Positions 27,704 to 37,358 of a stretch of DNA of 64,000 nucleotides are shown in pieces. The DNA is from an uncultured Bacteroidota bacterium (GTDB lineage Bacteria > Bacteroidota > Bacteroidia > Flavobacteriales > Flavobacteriaceae). The stretch spans positions 62,001 through 126,000 of the forward strand of contig CACCLB010000005.1 in assembly GCA_902546725.1 (NCBI GenBank). The letters are read 5' to 3'. A program made the translations under genes and the position numbers. The notes beneath the pieces were generated by a model. It had not been told where the DNA came from. It worked only from the letters and a program-made list of their open reading frames with translations, and searched no databases. Each line of letters begins with the position of its first letter. Positions within the stretch are counted from its first letter, which is position 1.

Positions 27704-27711
27704 TACTTTTG
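27704..27711 (+). promoter_or_regulatory. Candidate -7 element upstream of valS
   Basis: TACTTTTG matches TAnnTTTG and lies 28 nt before the valS ATG. No clear TTTG -33 element is present; a GTTTA lies 15 nt upstream. Confidence 0.4.
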
Positions 27712-27739
27712 TATAACAAAAACTAGACCAAAATTTCAC

Positions 27740-30370
27740 ATGGAGATTCCTTCCAAATTTGACTCTAAAGGGATAGAAAGCAAGTGGTATGCCTATTGGC
27801 AAGAAAACAACTTTTTTAAGTCTATCCCAGACGATCGAGAACCCTACACTATAGTTATTCCTCCTCCAAATGTTACAGGGGTACTGCATATGGGTCATAT
27901 GTTAAACAACTCCCTCCAAGATATTATCATTCGTCGAGCTAGAATGATGGGCTATAACGCTTGTTGGGTTCCAGGTACAGATCATGCCTCTATTGCTACT
28001 GAGGCCAAGGTGGTTGCCAAACTAAAAGCCGAAGGAATTGAAAAAAGTGAACTGACACGAGAAGAATTTCTAGCCCATGCTTGGGATTGGACAGAAGAGT
28101 ATGGTGGAGTTATTTTGGAACAGTTAAAGAAACTAGGGTGTAGCTGTAATTGGGACCGAACCAAATTTACTTTAGATCCTGAAATGACCGAATCAGTGCT
28201 CCAAGTTTTTGAGAAGTTGCACGACCAAGGTTATATATATAGAGGCTTTCGAATGGTCAACTGGGACCCTGAAGCCCAAACAACCCTTTCCGATGAGGAA
28301 GTACTCTACGAAGAAAAAAACGGTAAGCTCTATCATATTGCATATCAAATCGAAGGCAGTGATGAGCGGGTTATTATCGCTACCACACGACCGGAAACTT
28401 TGCTTGGCGATACTGCTGTCTGTATCCACCCAGAAGACGAACGCTATCAGTATTTGAAAGGAAAGAAAGTTCATGTACCGCTGACGGATCGAGTTGTACC
28501 CATTATAGAGGATGATTATGTCGCTATGGATTTTGGAACGGGTTGTCTAAAAGTAACTCCCGCTCATGATCAAAATGACAAACTTTTAGGTGAAAAACAC
28601 CAGCTTGAGGTCATTGATATATTCAATGCTGATGGAACCCTTAATGAGCATGGTGGTAAGTATCAATCCATGGACCGATTTAAAGTTCGTAAACTTATTG
28701 CTAAGGATTTAGAGGCACAGCAACTATTGATAAAAACAGAGCCCTACACCCATAAGGTTGGGGTTTCAGAACGAACGAAGGCTGTGATCGAACCTCGCCT
28801 TTCGGATCAGTGGTTCCTGAAAATGGAAACATTGGCAAAACCTGCAATTGATGCTGTTTTGAAATCAAATGACATCCAGCTTCTTCCAGAAAAATTTAAA
28901 AATACTTACCGTCATTGGATGGAAAATATTCGTGATTGGAATATTTCTAGACAGTTGTGGTGGGGTCAGCGTATTCCTGCCTATTACTTCGGAAAAGGGA
29001 AAGAAGACTATGTGGTTGCTCAAAATGAAAACCGTGCATTAGAAAAAGCACGATTAAAAAGTGGGAATGTTGGTTTAGAGCTGAAAGACTTATGTCAAGA
29101 CGAAGATGTATTAGACACTTGGTTTTCTTCTTGGCTATGGCCAATATCTGTTTTTGATGGGATTCGAAACCCTGAGAATGAGGAGATTGAATACTATTAC
29201 CCCACTCAAGATTTGGTGACCGGCCCGGATATTTTGTTCTTTTGGGTTGCTAGAATGATCATATCAGGCTATGCGTTCCGTGATGAAAAACCTTTTTCTA
29301 AAGTTTATCTTACAGGACTTGTAAGAGATAAGAAAGGACGTAAAATGTCTAAGCAATTGGGAAATTCTCCGGATGCATTAAAGCTTATTGACGATTACGG
29401 TGCGGACGCGGTTCGAGTAGGATTGATGCTGAGTTCAGCCGCAGGAAATGATCTACTTTTCGACGAGACGCTCTGCCAACAGGGGAAAAACTTTGCTAAT
29501 AAAATCTGGAATGCCTACCGTTTGATTGAAGGTTGGGAAATCAAAGAGGATTTACAGCAACCAAAAGTTGCTGCTGAGGCACTTCAATGGTATGCAAATC
29601 ATTTTGAAAAAACACTGGCGTGGGTTGATGAAAATTTTGAAAAATACAGAATTTCAGATGCCTTAATGTCGATATATAAGTTACTTTGGGACGATTTCTG
29701 CTCTTGGTTGTTGGAGTTGGTCAAGCCAGATTACGGTCAGCCTATAGATCAAATAACCTATACTGATATTATCGCCTTATTTGAAAAAAATTTGAGAATA
29801 CTGCATCCTTTTATGCCCTTTCTTACCGAAGAATTATGGCATTTCATCAAGGAGCGCAAAACGGATGAAGCTCTCACGCTTTCCGCCTGGCCTCAGACTC
29901 AAAATTTCGATCAAAAACTCATAGCTGATTTTGAATTGGCACAGCAGATTATAGTCGGTATTCGCAACTTTAGAAATGAAAAAAATATTTCCTATAAAGA
30001 AAGCATCAGTCTATACATCAATACTGAGGCAGCATACTTTAGTTTTGAATCCAGTATTATAAAACTGGGAGGGCTAACAGCGATCAACTTTACTTCGCCA
30101 CCAGAGGAATTGGTTGGAGGAAGTTTTAGGATAAATAATTTGGAACTTTTTATTCCTACCGATGCAGCTGAAGATCCTGAGGTCGAAAAGGAAAAATTAA
30201 CTTCAGAGTTAAAATATACTCGTGGTTTTTTGGCTTCGGTAGAGAAGAAGTTATCCAATGAACGCTTTGTAGCCAATGCACCTGAAAAAGTTATCGCCTT
30301 AGAGCGTAAAAAAGCTGCAGATGCTAAAGAAAAAATAGTACTTCTAGAAAAGAATTTAGCATTGCTTTAA
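27740..30370 (+). CDS. valS: Valine--tRNA ligase
   Basis: 876 aa. Class I synthetase that charges tRNA-Val. The HIGH motif is HMGH (50-53) in PPPNVTGVLHMGHMLNN; the KMSKS motif reads KMSKQ (535-539) before LGNSPD, a variant I believe is common in Bacteroidota. The editing CP1 domain includes ATTRPETLLGDTA near residue 215, and a C-terminal coiled-coil arm spans about 810-876. Its 3' end overlaps the psd stop by 4 nt. A tRNA-Val(GAC) gene is present 18 kb away. Confidence 0.97.
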   Translation: MEIPSKFDSKGIESKWYAYWQENNFFKSIPDDREPYTIVIPPPNVTGVLHMGHMLNNSLQDIIIRRARMMGYNACWVPGTDHASIATEAKVVAKLKAEGIEKSELTREEFLAHAWDWTEEYGGVILEQLKKLGCSCNWDRTKFTLDPEMTESVLQVFEKLHDQGYIYRGFRMVNWDPEAQTTLSDEEVLYEEKNGKLYHIAYQIEGSDERVIIATTRPETLLGDTAVCIHPEDERYQYLKGKKVHVPLTDRVVPIIEDDYVAMDFGTGCLKVTPAHDQNDKLLGEKHQLEVIDIFNADGTLNEHGGKYQSMDRFKVRKLIAKDLEAQQLLIKTEPYTHKVGVSERTKAVIEPRLSDQWFLKMETLAKPAIDAVLKSNDIQLLPEKFKNTYRHWMENIRDWNISRQLWWGQRIPAYYFGKGKEDYVVAQNENRALEKARLKSGNVGLELKDLCQDEDVLDTWFSSWLWPISVFDGIRNPENEEIEYYYPTQDLVTGPDILFFWVARMIISGYAFRDEKPFSKVYLTGLVRDKKGRKMSKQLGNSPDALKLIDDYGADAVRVGLMLSSAAGNDLLFDETLCQQGKNFANKIWNAYRLIEGWEIKEDLQQPKVAAEALQWYANHFEKTLAWVDENFEKYRISDALMSIYKLLWDDFCSWLLELVKPDYGQPIDQITYTDIIALFEKNLRILHPFMPFLTEELWHFIKERKTDEALTLSAWPQTQNFDQKLIADFELAQQIIVGIRNFRNEKNISYKESISLYINTEAAYFSFESSIIKLGGLTAINFTSPPEELVGGSFRINNLELFIPTDAAEDPEVEKEKLTSELKYTRGFLASVEKKLSNERFVANAPEKVIALERKKAADAKEKIVLLEKNLALL

Positions 30371-31020
30371 GGCAAGTGAGCAATTGTTTGGACACCTCCT
30401 TTGACCATATCGTTTACTTTTACGTCTAATGGAGTATTAAGGGGTAAAAAAAGATCTACTCGAGAGCCAAATTTGATGAATCCAGCATCCTCACCTTGAG
30501 TGACCTGAGTACCTTCTTCTGCGTAATTGACAATCCTTCTCGCTACCGCTCCTGCAATTTGACGATAAAGAATCTCTCCAAAGCTTTTGTTTTCTAAAAC
30601 GATGGTGGTTCGTTCGTTGAGTTCGGATGATTTGGGATGCCAAGCCACTAAATATTTTCCTGGGTGGTATTTGCTAAAGTTGACTACTCCGCTCATGGTA
30701 TAGCGAGTAACGTGTACGTTCAATGGTGACATAAAGATGGAAACTTGCAATCGTTTGTCTTTAAAATATTCTTTTTCGTACACTTCTTCCACTATTACAA
30801 CTTTACCGTCGACTGGTGCGATGAGGTGATTGTCGTTTTTGGGTGTAACCCGTTTTGGGTTTCTAAAAAACTGCAGTACTAAGACCAGTAGAATTAGCGC
30901 TGCTAGTTGAACAAGCATTTTAACCCATTCTACTGAGATTTTATATTCTGCCAGTAGCGAAATTATCGCTACAAGAATAAACGTATTCATAATAATTCGG
31001 TACCCTTCTTTATGAAACAT
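30367..31020 (-). CDS. psd: Phosphatidylserine decarboxylase, short soluble-type proenzyme
   Basis: 217 aa from ATG at 31020; the longer frame to 31095 runs into cdsA and is not needed. It makes phosphatidylethanolamine from phosphatidylserine. An N-terminal hydrophobic hairpin (about 10-50) anchors it to the membrane. FMSPLNVHVTRYTMSG and HPKSSELNERTTIVLE are family blocks, and GFIKFGSRVDLFLP contains the Gly-Ser bond that self-cleaves to form the pyruvoyl cofactor. It overlaps cdsA by 11 nt, fitting a phospholipid operon. Confidence 0.93.
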   Translation of the reverse strand: MFHKEGYRIIMNTFILVAIISLLAEYKISVEWVKMLVQLAALILLVLVLQFFRNPKRVTPKNDNHLIAPVDGKVVIVEEVYEKEYFKDKRLQVSIFMSPLNVHVTRYTMSGVVNFSKYHPGKYLVAWHPKSSELNERTTIVLENKSFGEILYRQIAGAVARRIVNYAEEGTQVTQGEDAGFIKFGSRVDLFLPLNTPLDVKVNDMVKGGVQTIAHLP

Positions 31021-31813
31021 ATTCCGATATTTTAAAAACAAGATAAATAAAAGGAGCAGTATAAAGTACACTGTCCATACGATCAAAAAAGCCACCGTGT
31101 CCTGGGATCAGCGAACCACTGTCTTTGACCAGGGCTTCTCTTTTAAATTTAGATTGTATAAGGTCTCCTATAGTAGCAGTAAGTACAATAACAATTGCGA
31201 GTAAAGGGAAGATCCATTTTTCTAATCCAGTATTCAATAGCATCAATAGGAAACTGATGGCCAAACAACTCAGGCCTCCACCCCAAAAACCTTCCCAAGT
31301 TTTCTTTGGTGAAATTGAAGGGAAGAGTAATGTTTTTCCCAAGCGTTTTCCAAACACATAGGCAAGACTGTTATTAGTCCAGATTAGTGCAAACATGATA
31401 AGAGTAATCAGGTTGTTGTCGGCACCGGATAATGAAGTAGTGGCTAAAATAAAATAGGCAGAACCAATAAGGTAAAAGAAAGTAAGTCCACCTCGTTGAA
31501 AAGGAGCTGAAGGATAGTTTACATCCTTCAAAAGGCAGTATGTTAAATACAAACTGGTCAGTAGGGTCAAAATTAAAAGACCGTAGTGTAAGGTGGGATG
31601 CACATTTTGCTTATAAAACTGATAAGTGAGTAGTCCAAAAAGTAAAAAAGAGACAGGACTTTTATGTTTTATAAGCTTTTGAAACTCAATGAGAGCCAAA
31701 GTTGAAAAGACAAATAGTACAATTAAAAATGATGGTTGAGACCAGCAAGCTGAAAATACAATCAGAGCTACATACAGTAAGCCGGAAACAGTCCTAACGA
31801 GCAGTTCTCTCAT
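31010..31813 (-). CDS. cdsA: Phosphatidate cytidylyltransferase
   Basis: 267 aa, multi-pass membrane protein. It makes CDP-diacylglycerol, the precursor of phosphatidylserine and other phospholipids. The C-terminal signature is complete: SKFKREALVKDSGS (about residue 215), then LIPGHGGFFDRMDS with the conserved Asp residues. About seven or eight hydrophobic helices precede it. It overlaps psd downstream, so substrate-making and finishing enzymes are coupled. LUD, ftsH and rsfS lie upstream on the same strand. Confidence 0.94.
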   Translation of the reverse strand: MRELLVRTVSGLLYVALIVFSACWSQPSFLIVLFVFSTLALIEFQKLIKHKSPVSFLLFGLLTYQFYKQNVHPTLHYGLLILTLLTSLYLTYCLLKDVNYPSAPFQRGGLTFFYLIGSAYFILATTSLSGADNNLITLIMFALIWTNNSLAYVFGKRLGKTLLFPSISPKKTWEGFWGGGLSCLAISFLLMLLNTGLEKWIFPLLAIVIVLTATIGDLIQSKFKREALVKDSGSLIPGHGGFFDRMDSVLYTAPFIYLVFKISEYVS

Positions 31814-31899
31814 ACCGATTTATTTTCACTTTACACAGAAAATGGAACCAAGGATTGTGTTGGGAAAAATAGGGGTGATTTGAAATAGTGAGCATAAAT

Positions 31900-32484
31900 T
31901 CATTTGTCTTCTAAAAGCAAATATATGCTTTTTGAAGTAGTGCTAGACGCAGCAACTTCTTCGGGATCAGATTTAATTTTAAGAGTGGTGATGTTTGTTG
32001 GAATGGTCTTGGGGTATTTGTTCTTTAAAAAGGTCATCCCTTGGCTGACATCCCTTACCAATTGATCCATACTGGCTATAACAACAATCGTTTCAGGCAG
32101 ATCAGAAAGTTTAAAATGCTTGATCTGATTTTCACTCAGTAAAATTTTTCCTGTATTTGAAATAAGGTATTCACAATCGATTAAAGCAGCTTTGTAGGCT
32201 TTAAGACTTCCAGAAGTTTCATTTACATAGCTGGTAGAAAACAAGTCTGAGTTTGTTTGATTTAAGCTGAGTATCTGTTGGTGTTCCCAATTGTTTTCCA
32301 CACAAATTTCATTAAAATTACTCAGGAGTATGTCTTTAGATTCGTTGTAGAGAAAACGCCCTCCTTTACGAGTAAAATTTTTAGCAAATCCAATGTCTAA
32401 GGGGTCTTCTTCATTGGGTAAAAAAGGACTCTTTTTGGACTTTTGCGTTTTGCTTTTACCAAAAAACTTGTCCCAAATTCCCAT
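31900..32484 (-). CDS. LUD domain protein (LutC/YkgG-like)
   Basis: 194 aa. The N-terminal 30 residues are basic (KSKTQKSKKSPFLP). The rest resembles the LUD (DUF162) fold, with LSENQIKHFKLSDLPETIVVIASMDQLVRDVSQG as the best-matching block. LUD proteins act in lactate oxidation with LutA and LutB, but neither is nearby. In flavobacteria this gene recurs between ftsH and cdsA, so its function may lie elsewhere. It starts 10 nt after ftsH. Confidence 0.78.
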   Translation of the reverse strand: MGIWDKFFGKSKTQKSKKSPFLPNEEDPLDIGFAKNFTRKGGRFLYNESKDILLSNFNEICVENNWEHQQILSLNQTNSDLFSTSYVNETSGSLKAYKAALIDCEYLISNTGKILLSENQIKHFKLSDLPETIVVIASMDQLVRDVSQGMTFLKNKYPKTIPTNITTLKIKSDPEEVAASSTTSKSIYLLLEDK

Positions 32485-32494
32485 AGTATGTCAA

Positions 32495-34444
32495 TCACTT
32501 GCCCTCCTTAGCCTCTTCAATTTTTTCTTCGTTAGACAAATAGGGTCTTTTACCTAATATATTTTCTAAATCGTCTTTAAAAATAACTTCTTTTTCTAAA
32601 AGCCGATCGGCTAATTGAATTAATTTGTCTTTGGAAGTTGCAAGCAATGAGATTGCTCTCTCGTATTGCTTTTCAATTATTTCAGATATTTCATGATCAA
32701 TTTTACGTGCCGTTTCCTCAGAATATGGCTTCGTAAAGTTGTATTCTGATTGTCCACTAGAGTCGTAATACGTAATATTTCCCAGCGTATCATTAAGTCC
32801 GTATACGGAGACCATAGCTCTGGCTTGACGGGTGACTTTTTCTAAGTCACTGAGTGCACCTGTAGAAATCTTATCGAACATGACTTTTTCTGCTGCTCTT
32901 CCCCCAAGTGCGGCACACATTTCGTCAAGCATTTGCTCCGTTCTTACGATTTGTCTTTCTTCAGGTAAATACCATGCAGCTCCAAGAGACTGTCCTCTGG
33001 GTACAATGGTTACCTTAACCAAAGGAGCAGCGTGTTCTAGTAACCAACTTACAATAGCGTGACCAGCTTCGTGGAAAGCAATGGTTTTCTTTTCTTCTGG
33101 AGTGATGATTTTGTTCTTCTTTTCTAATCCTCCGATGATACGGTCAACAGCATCAAGGAAATCTTGTTTACCAACTGATTTTTTATTTTTTCTGGCAGCG
33201 ATCAACGCGGCTTCATTACAAACATTGGCTATATCTGCACCAGAGAATCCCGGAGTTTGTTTGGCTAGAAAATCTATATCTAAGGTTTTGATTACTTTGA
33301 TGGGTTTCAAATGCACCTTAATAATCTCTTTGCGCTCGTTTAAGTCGGGTAGGTCAACATAAATTTGGCGATCGAATCGACCTGCACGCATTAGTGCCTT
33401 GTCCAGTACATCGGCTCTGTTGGTGGCAGCTATGACAATGACATTAGTGTCCGTACCAAATCCATCCATTTCAGTAAGCAGTTGATTGAGGGTGTTTTCC
33501 CTTTCATCATTTGAACCTGTGATATTGCTTTTCCCTCTCGCTCGTCCTATGGCATCAATTTCATCAATAAAAATGATGGACGGTGACTTGTCTTTTGCTT
33601 GTTTGAATAAGTCTCTTACTCTTGAGGCACCTACTCCCACAAACATTTCTACGAAGTCAGATCCAGATAGAGAGAAAAAAGGAACTTTGGCTTCGCCTGC
33701 AACAGCCTTAGCTAAGAGCGTCTTTCCTGTTCCTGGTGAGCCTACAAGCAGTGCTCCTTTGGGAATTTTACCTCCCAAAACAGTATATTTTTTTGGATTT
33801 TTAAGAAAATCAACGATTTCTTGCACCTCTTCCTTAGCGCCTTCCAGTCCGGCTACATCTTTAAAGGTAGTTTTGACATCTGTATTTTTATCAAATAGTT
33901 TTGCTTTGGACTTCCCAATGTTAAAGATTTGTCCTCCAGGCCCACCAGCACCTCCTCCAGACATACGTCGCATAAGAAAGATCCAAACACCTATAATAAT
34001 GATAATTGGTAAAAATCCAATCAATGCATCAACCCAACGATTTTCAACGGTGATGAATTCAAGTCGAAAAACAATTCCTTGTTCCCGAGCTTTCTCAAGC
34101 TTTTCTTCAAAGAGTTCCAAACTCCCAACTTCAAATTGATAGTGAGGTCCGCGTGAATTGTCTTGACCAAACATATTTTTGGAATTTGCTGCTTGATGTT
34201 CGCTTTTTCCTAAGGCTTCTTCATTAAGGGTTACGCGTACACTACTCTTATTTCTGATAATAACAACCTCACTCACATCTCCTGCGTTGAGGTATTTTTC
34301 AAAATTAGAGATGTTGGTCTTACTGACCGATTGCCATGAGTCACTTCCTCCGAAGAGACTCATCCCCAAAAGGGCGAATATAATCGCACCGTAGAGCCAA
34401 TAGATATTGAATTTAGGTGCTTGTGGTTTTTTATCTTCTTTCAT
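32495..34444 (-). CDS. ftsH: ATP-dependent zinc metalloprotease FtsH
   Basis: 649 aa from ATG at 34444; the ORF extends 17 codons further into rsfS without family support. It is a membrane-bound AAA+ protease that degrades misassembled membrane proteins. Helices lie near 13-30 and 138-158, flanking a periplasmic domain. Walker A is GSPGTGKT (235-242), Walker B IFIDEID (291-297), the zinc site HEAGH (458-462). A Gly-rich stretch (about 162-171) follows the second helix. rsfS ends 8 nt upstream. Confidence 0.97.
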   Translation of the reverse strand: MKEDKKPQAPKFNIYWLYGAIIFALLGMSLFGGSDSWQSVSKTNISNFEKYLNAGDVSEVVIIRNKSSVRVTLNEEALGKSEHQAANSKNMFGQDNSRGPHYQFEVGSLELFEEKLEKAREQGIVFRLEFITVENRWVDALIGFLPIIIIIGVWIFLMRRMSGGGAGGPGGQIFNIGKSKAKLFDKNTDVKTTFKDVAGLEGAKEEVQEIVDFLKNPKKYTVLGGKIPKGALLVGSPGTGKTLLAKAVAGEAKVPFFSLSGSDFVEMFVGVGASRVRDLFKQAKDKSPSIIFIDEIDAIGRARGKSNITGSNDERENTLNQLLTEMDGFGTDTNVIVIAATNRADVLDKALMRAGRFDRQIYVDLPDLNERKEIIKVHLKPIKVIKTLDIDFLAKQTPGFSGADIANVCNEAALIAARKNKKSVGKQDFLDAVDRIIGGLEKKNKIITPEEKKTIAFHEAGHAIVSWLLEHAAPLVKVTIVPRGQSLGAAWYLPEERQIVRTEQMLDEMCAALGGRAAEKVMFDKISTGALSDLEKVTRQARAMVSVYGLNDTLGNITYYDSSGQSEYNFTKPYSEETARKIDHEISEIIEKQYERAISLLATSKDKLIQLADRLLEKEVIFKDDLENILGKRPYLSNEEKIEEAKEGK

Positions 34445-34452
34445 AGCTTTTT

Positions 34453-34824
34453 TTAGTAGTTTGAAGCGATTTGAGTACTTTTCGCATCCCCCCAAAGTTC
34501 TTCAATATTGTAATATTCACGAATTTGATTTTGAAAAACGTGAACGACTACATTTACATAATCTATCAGTACCCATTCTGCATTGTCAAGCCCTTCTGTG
34601 TGAAAGGGTTTTTCATGCAATGCTTTACTTACAGTTTTCTGAACAGAATTGACGATGGCTGATACTTGCGTATTTGAATTTCCGCTGCACACAATAAAAA
34701 AATCACAAGGGGTATTATCCAGTTCTCTCAAATCCAACTGATGTATATTTTCTCCTTTTACATTTTCAATTCCAAGAATGACTTCTTCGACCAGTTGTAT
34801 TTCCCTTTCTTTTTTATTTGCCAT
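34453..34824 (-). CDS. rsfS: Ribosome silencing factor
   Basis: 123 aa, DUF143/Iojap family. It binds ribosomal protein uL14 and blocks subunit joining under starvation. Typical features are DFFIVCSGNSNTQVSAIVNSV near residue 37, the EGLDNAEWVLIDYVNVVVHVF block near 77, and the ending YYNIEELWGDAK. It is the first gene of the rsfS-ftsH-LUD-cdsA-psd strand. A -7-like element lies upstream at 34844-34851. Confidence 0.95.
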   Translation of the reverse strand: MANKKEREIQLVEEVILGIENVKGENIHQLDLRELDNTPCDFFIVCSGNSNTQVSAIVNSVQKTVSKALHEKPFHTEGLDNAEWVLIDYVNVVVHVFQNQIREYYNIEELWGDAKSTQIASNY

Positions 34825-34843
34825 TAAGTTCCTCTATTTTCTG

Positions 34844-34851
34844 CAAATTTA
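34844..34851 (-). promoter_or_regulatory. Candidate -7 element upstream of rsfS
   Basis: On the minus strand this reads TAAATTTG, matching TAnnTTTG, about 20 nt before the rsfS ATG. A TTG lies about 15 nt further upstream. The space to the divergent birA start is only 57 nt in total. Confidence 0.4.
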
Positions 34852-34881
34852 TTACTTTTTGAGTCGCAATTCACCTCTTCT

Positions 34882-35631
34882 ATGGGCTATTTTAATATAA
34901 TCAAACTTGATGCCACTACTTCAACCAATGATTATTTAAATCAAAGGCGATTAGAGGGCAATTGTAAGGACGGTGATTTGGTTTGGACAATGTATCAAAC
35001 TGCGGGTAGGGGGCAAGTTAATAAAGCTTGGGAATCCGAAGCTGGCAACAGTCTTTCAATGAGTATTTACAGGGCTTTTGGAGCGTATGGCCCCAAGCAA
35101 CCCTTTGCAATTGGTTCTGCTTTTGCAACGGCTTTAGTGCACACATTAAAGTTGCTCGAAGTCCCTGAATTGAATATTAAATGGCCAAACGACATTTTGT
35201 CATGTAATAAAAAAATTGGAGGGATCTTAATAGAAAATACATTTAAAAACAGTAAACTAACCAATAGTATTCTCGGTTTTGGATTGAATGTCAATCAGTC
35301 TGATTTTTCTAAATTTCCTCACGCGGCATCACTATTCAGCCTCACTAAGAAGAAATGGAATATTGAAAAAGTATTTGAGGCCTTAATTTATGCTCTTGAG
35401 CAAGATGAATTTACAAATCTGGTAAAGCATCGAGATGCCAACTTAGAGACATTTAATTCCTATTTATGGAGAAAAGGTAAACCCTCCAAATTTCAAGGGG
35501 TACAAAGTGTTTTTGAAGCCATTCCTTTGGAGGTTACTAAACAAGGAGGGCTAGTAATTACAAGTCTTGAAAATGAGCAAAAAAAAGAGTTGGCATTAGC
35601 CAATGCTAGGATACTATATACACAAAATTAA
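34882..35631 (+). CDS. birA: Biotin--[acetyl-CoA carboxylase] ligase
   Basis: 249 aa, a class I ligase without the N-terminal DNA-binding domain, so it is an enzyme but not a repressor. It attaches biotin to the carboxylase carrier protein. LDATTSTNDYLNQR near residue 9, GRGQVNKAWESEAGNSLSMS near residue 46 (biotinyl-AMP loop), and IKWPNDILSCNKKIGGILIE near residue 97 are the active-site blocks. It is divergent from rsfS and convergent with pyrE (1-nt gap between stops). Confidence 0.94.
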   Translation: MGYFNIIKLDATTSTNDYLNQRRLEGNCKDGDLVWTMYQTAGRGQVNKAWESEAGNSLSMSIYRAFGAYGPKQPFAIGSAFATALVHTLKLLEVPELNIKWPNDILSCNKKIGGILIENTFKNSKLTNSILGFGLNVNQSDFSKFPHAASLFSLTKKKWNIEKVFEALIYALEQDEFTNLVKHRDANLETFNSYLWRKGKPSKFQGVQSVFEAIPLEVTKQGGLVITSLENEQKKELALANARILYTQN

Positions 35632-35632
35632 A

Positions 35633-36274
35633 TCAAGGAGTCCAGTTGGCAGGATCTTTTCGCCATTCACTTAAATTCTGAGACTCTGTTTCTGTAATTT
35701 TATTTTGAGAAAGTGCAACATTCAAAAGTTGAGAATAATCACAAAGGGTTTGTAATTTTACATCTGCTTCTTCAAATGCTAGGGCTGCTTGAGGAAAGCC
35801 GTAAGTAAACAAAGCTAACATTCCAAGAACTTCACTTTTGGCTTCCCGCAAAGCGTTTACGGCATTAAGGCTACTTTTTCCCGTACTGATCAAATCCTCA
35901 ATCACAACCACTTTTTGTCCAGAATCTAATTTCCCTTCAATTTGATTTTTTCGGCCGTGCTTTTTGGGTTCAGGACGCACATAAACAAAAGGAAGTCCCA
36001 GCTCTTGGGCAACCAACATCCCTATTCCAATAGCACCCGTGGCTACTCCAGCAATGATGATATCTGAATCGTAATTTGATCTAATTTCACTTGAAACCCA
36101 CTGACACAGATTGGTCCTAATATCTGGATACGAAAGTGCTACTCTGTTGTCACAATAAATTGGAGATTGCCATCCACTCGCCCATGTAAATGGATTTTTT
36201 GGATTCAATTTAATTGCATTAATTTGTAAAAGTGACTCTGCGGTTTGCTGAGCTATTTTTTGATTAAAGATCAT
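35633..36274 (-). CDS. pyrE: Orotate phosphoribosyltransferase
   Basis: 213 aa from ATG at 36274; a TTG two codons earlier is the alternative. It converts orotate and PRPP to OMP in pyrimidine synthesis. The N-terminal block NPFTWASGWQSPIYCDNR and the PRPP loop KVVVIEDLISTGKSS (about residue 117) are diagnostic. The start codon lies only 6 nt from the start codon of the divergent NUDIX gene, so its promoter must lie inside that gene or the message must be nearly leaderless. Confidence 0.95.
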   Translation of the reverse strand: MIFNQKIAQQTAESLLQINAIKLNPKNPFTWASGWQSPIYCDNRVALSYPDIRTNLCQWVSSEIRSNYDSDIIIAGVATGAIGIGMLVAQELGLPFVYVRPEPKKHGRKNQIEGKLDSGQKVVVIEDLISTGKSSLNAVNALREAKSEVLGMLALFTYGFPQAALAFEEADVKLQTLCDYSQLLNVALSQNKITETESQNLSEWRKDPANWTP

Positions 36275-36280
36275 TCTCAA

Positions 36281-36880
36281 ATGTATAAAGTTTTTTATAA
36301 CCAGAAACTAATTTATTTGACCACTGAACTGATTGAAAATTCCAATGAATTTCCATTGTTTTTTGCCAAATATACTACAGTTAATAGCTTAATGAAAGCA
36401 TTAAAATCAAAGAAGGTATCTGGAGTTTACTTTTATCATCCAAATAAAGAAAAATTAGAGCAACATTTTTTTAAACGATTTCCCAAGGTTGAAGCCGCAG
36501 GGGGGCTTGTTGAGCACAAAGATGGGAGATTTTTGTTCATCTACAGAAACAATAAATGGGATTTACCCAAAGGGAAAATTGAAAAAAAAGAAATCATTCT
36601 GACTGCTGCAGTACGTGAAGTAACAGAAGAGACAGGTACAGCAGACCTTATCGTATCCAAACCACTCCCAATAACTCATCATATCTACAAAGCAAATGGG
36701 AAGTATAAATTAAAATTAACGCATTGGTTTCTGATGAAGACAAAATACGATGCACCACTAGTTCCTCAAATTGAGGAGAACATTCAAAAAGCAGAATGGA
36801 AAACTAAAGAGGAAATACCTGAGATACTCGAAAATGCCTACGAAAACATTAAAATTGTGATTGACAAAGTAATAAACTAG
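36281..36880 (+). CDS. NUDIX hydrolase
   Basis: 199 aa from ATG at 36281. The first 75 residues form an N-terminal extension of unknown role (MYKVFYNQKLIYLTTELI). The NUDIX box follows as GKIEKKEIILTAAVREVTEETG, matching the GX5EX7REUXEEXG pattern, at about residues 107-128. The substrate is unpredictable; a nucleoside diphosphate derivative is likely. It is divergent from pyrE with a 6-nt gap and convergent with coaD. Confidence 0.9.
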   Translation: MYKVFYNQKLIYLTTELIENSNEFPLFFAKYTTVNSLMKALKSKKVSGVYFYHPNKEKLEQHFFKRFPKVEAAGGLVEHKDGRFLFIYRNNKWDLPKGKIEKKEIILTAAVREVTEETGTADLIVSKPLPITHHIYKANGKYKLKLTHWFLMKTKYDAPLVPQIEENIQKAEWKTKEEIPEILENAYENIKIVIDKVIN

Positions 36881-36886
36881 CTTGGT

Positions 36887-37342
36887 TTACTTCAGTTTGA
36901 CTGCTTTGGGAACTAAAGATGAAAAGTCACCCTTGTGAAGCATAATTTCTCTTACTATACTACTGCTGATGAAGGCATGCCCTGCCGAGGTAAGTAAAAA
37001 AACAGTTTCACAGCCTGAAAGTCTTCTGTTCATTTGGGCGACACTTTTTTCAAATTCAAAATCAGCAGGATTTCTAAGGCCTCGTATAAGGGCATCAGCA
37101 TTAACTTTTTTGCAAAAATCAATGGTCAAACCTTCGTAGGACTCTACACTTATTTTTGGATTGTTTTTATTGGTCTCCTTGATAAAATCCATACGTTGCT
37201 TGAGGCTGAACATATTTTTTTTCTCTTTGTTTTCTCCTACGGCAATAATCAGCTCATCGCAGAGCGGTATTGCTCTTTCAATAATTTCTTGATGCCCTAT
37301 GGTTATAGGGTCAAAAGAGCCGGGAAAAACGAATCGTCGCAT
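36887..37342 (-). CDS. coaD: Phosphopantetheine adenylyltransferase
   Basis: 151 aa. It makes dephospho-CoA from 4'-phosphopantetheine and ATP. FPGSFDPITIGHQEIIERA near residue 5 contains the nucleotidyltransferase T-x-G-H site, and the C-terminal ISSSIVREIMLHKGDFSSLVP is the second signature. It starts 16 nt after ddl on the same strand. Confidence 0.96.
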   Translation of the reverse strand: MRRFVFPGSFDPITIGHQEIIERAIPLCDELIIAVGENKEKKNMFSLKQRMDFIKETNKNNPKISVESYEGLTIDFCKKVNADALIRGLRNPADFEFEKSVAQMNRRLSGCETVFLLTSAGHAFISSSIVREIMLHKGDFSSLVPKAVKLK

Positions 37343-37358
37343 GTTGGTTGTGTTATAC

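Noticed and set aside
27740-30370. KMSKQ instead of KMSKS in ValS as a defect
   Set aside because: The last position varies in class I synthetases and the following LGNSPD is intact; I regard it as a lineage variant.
33486-34139. Plus-strand ORF of 217 codons opposite ftsH
   Set aside because: It mirrors the ftsH coding pattern (Ser- and Pro-rich antisense translation) and has no independent support.
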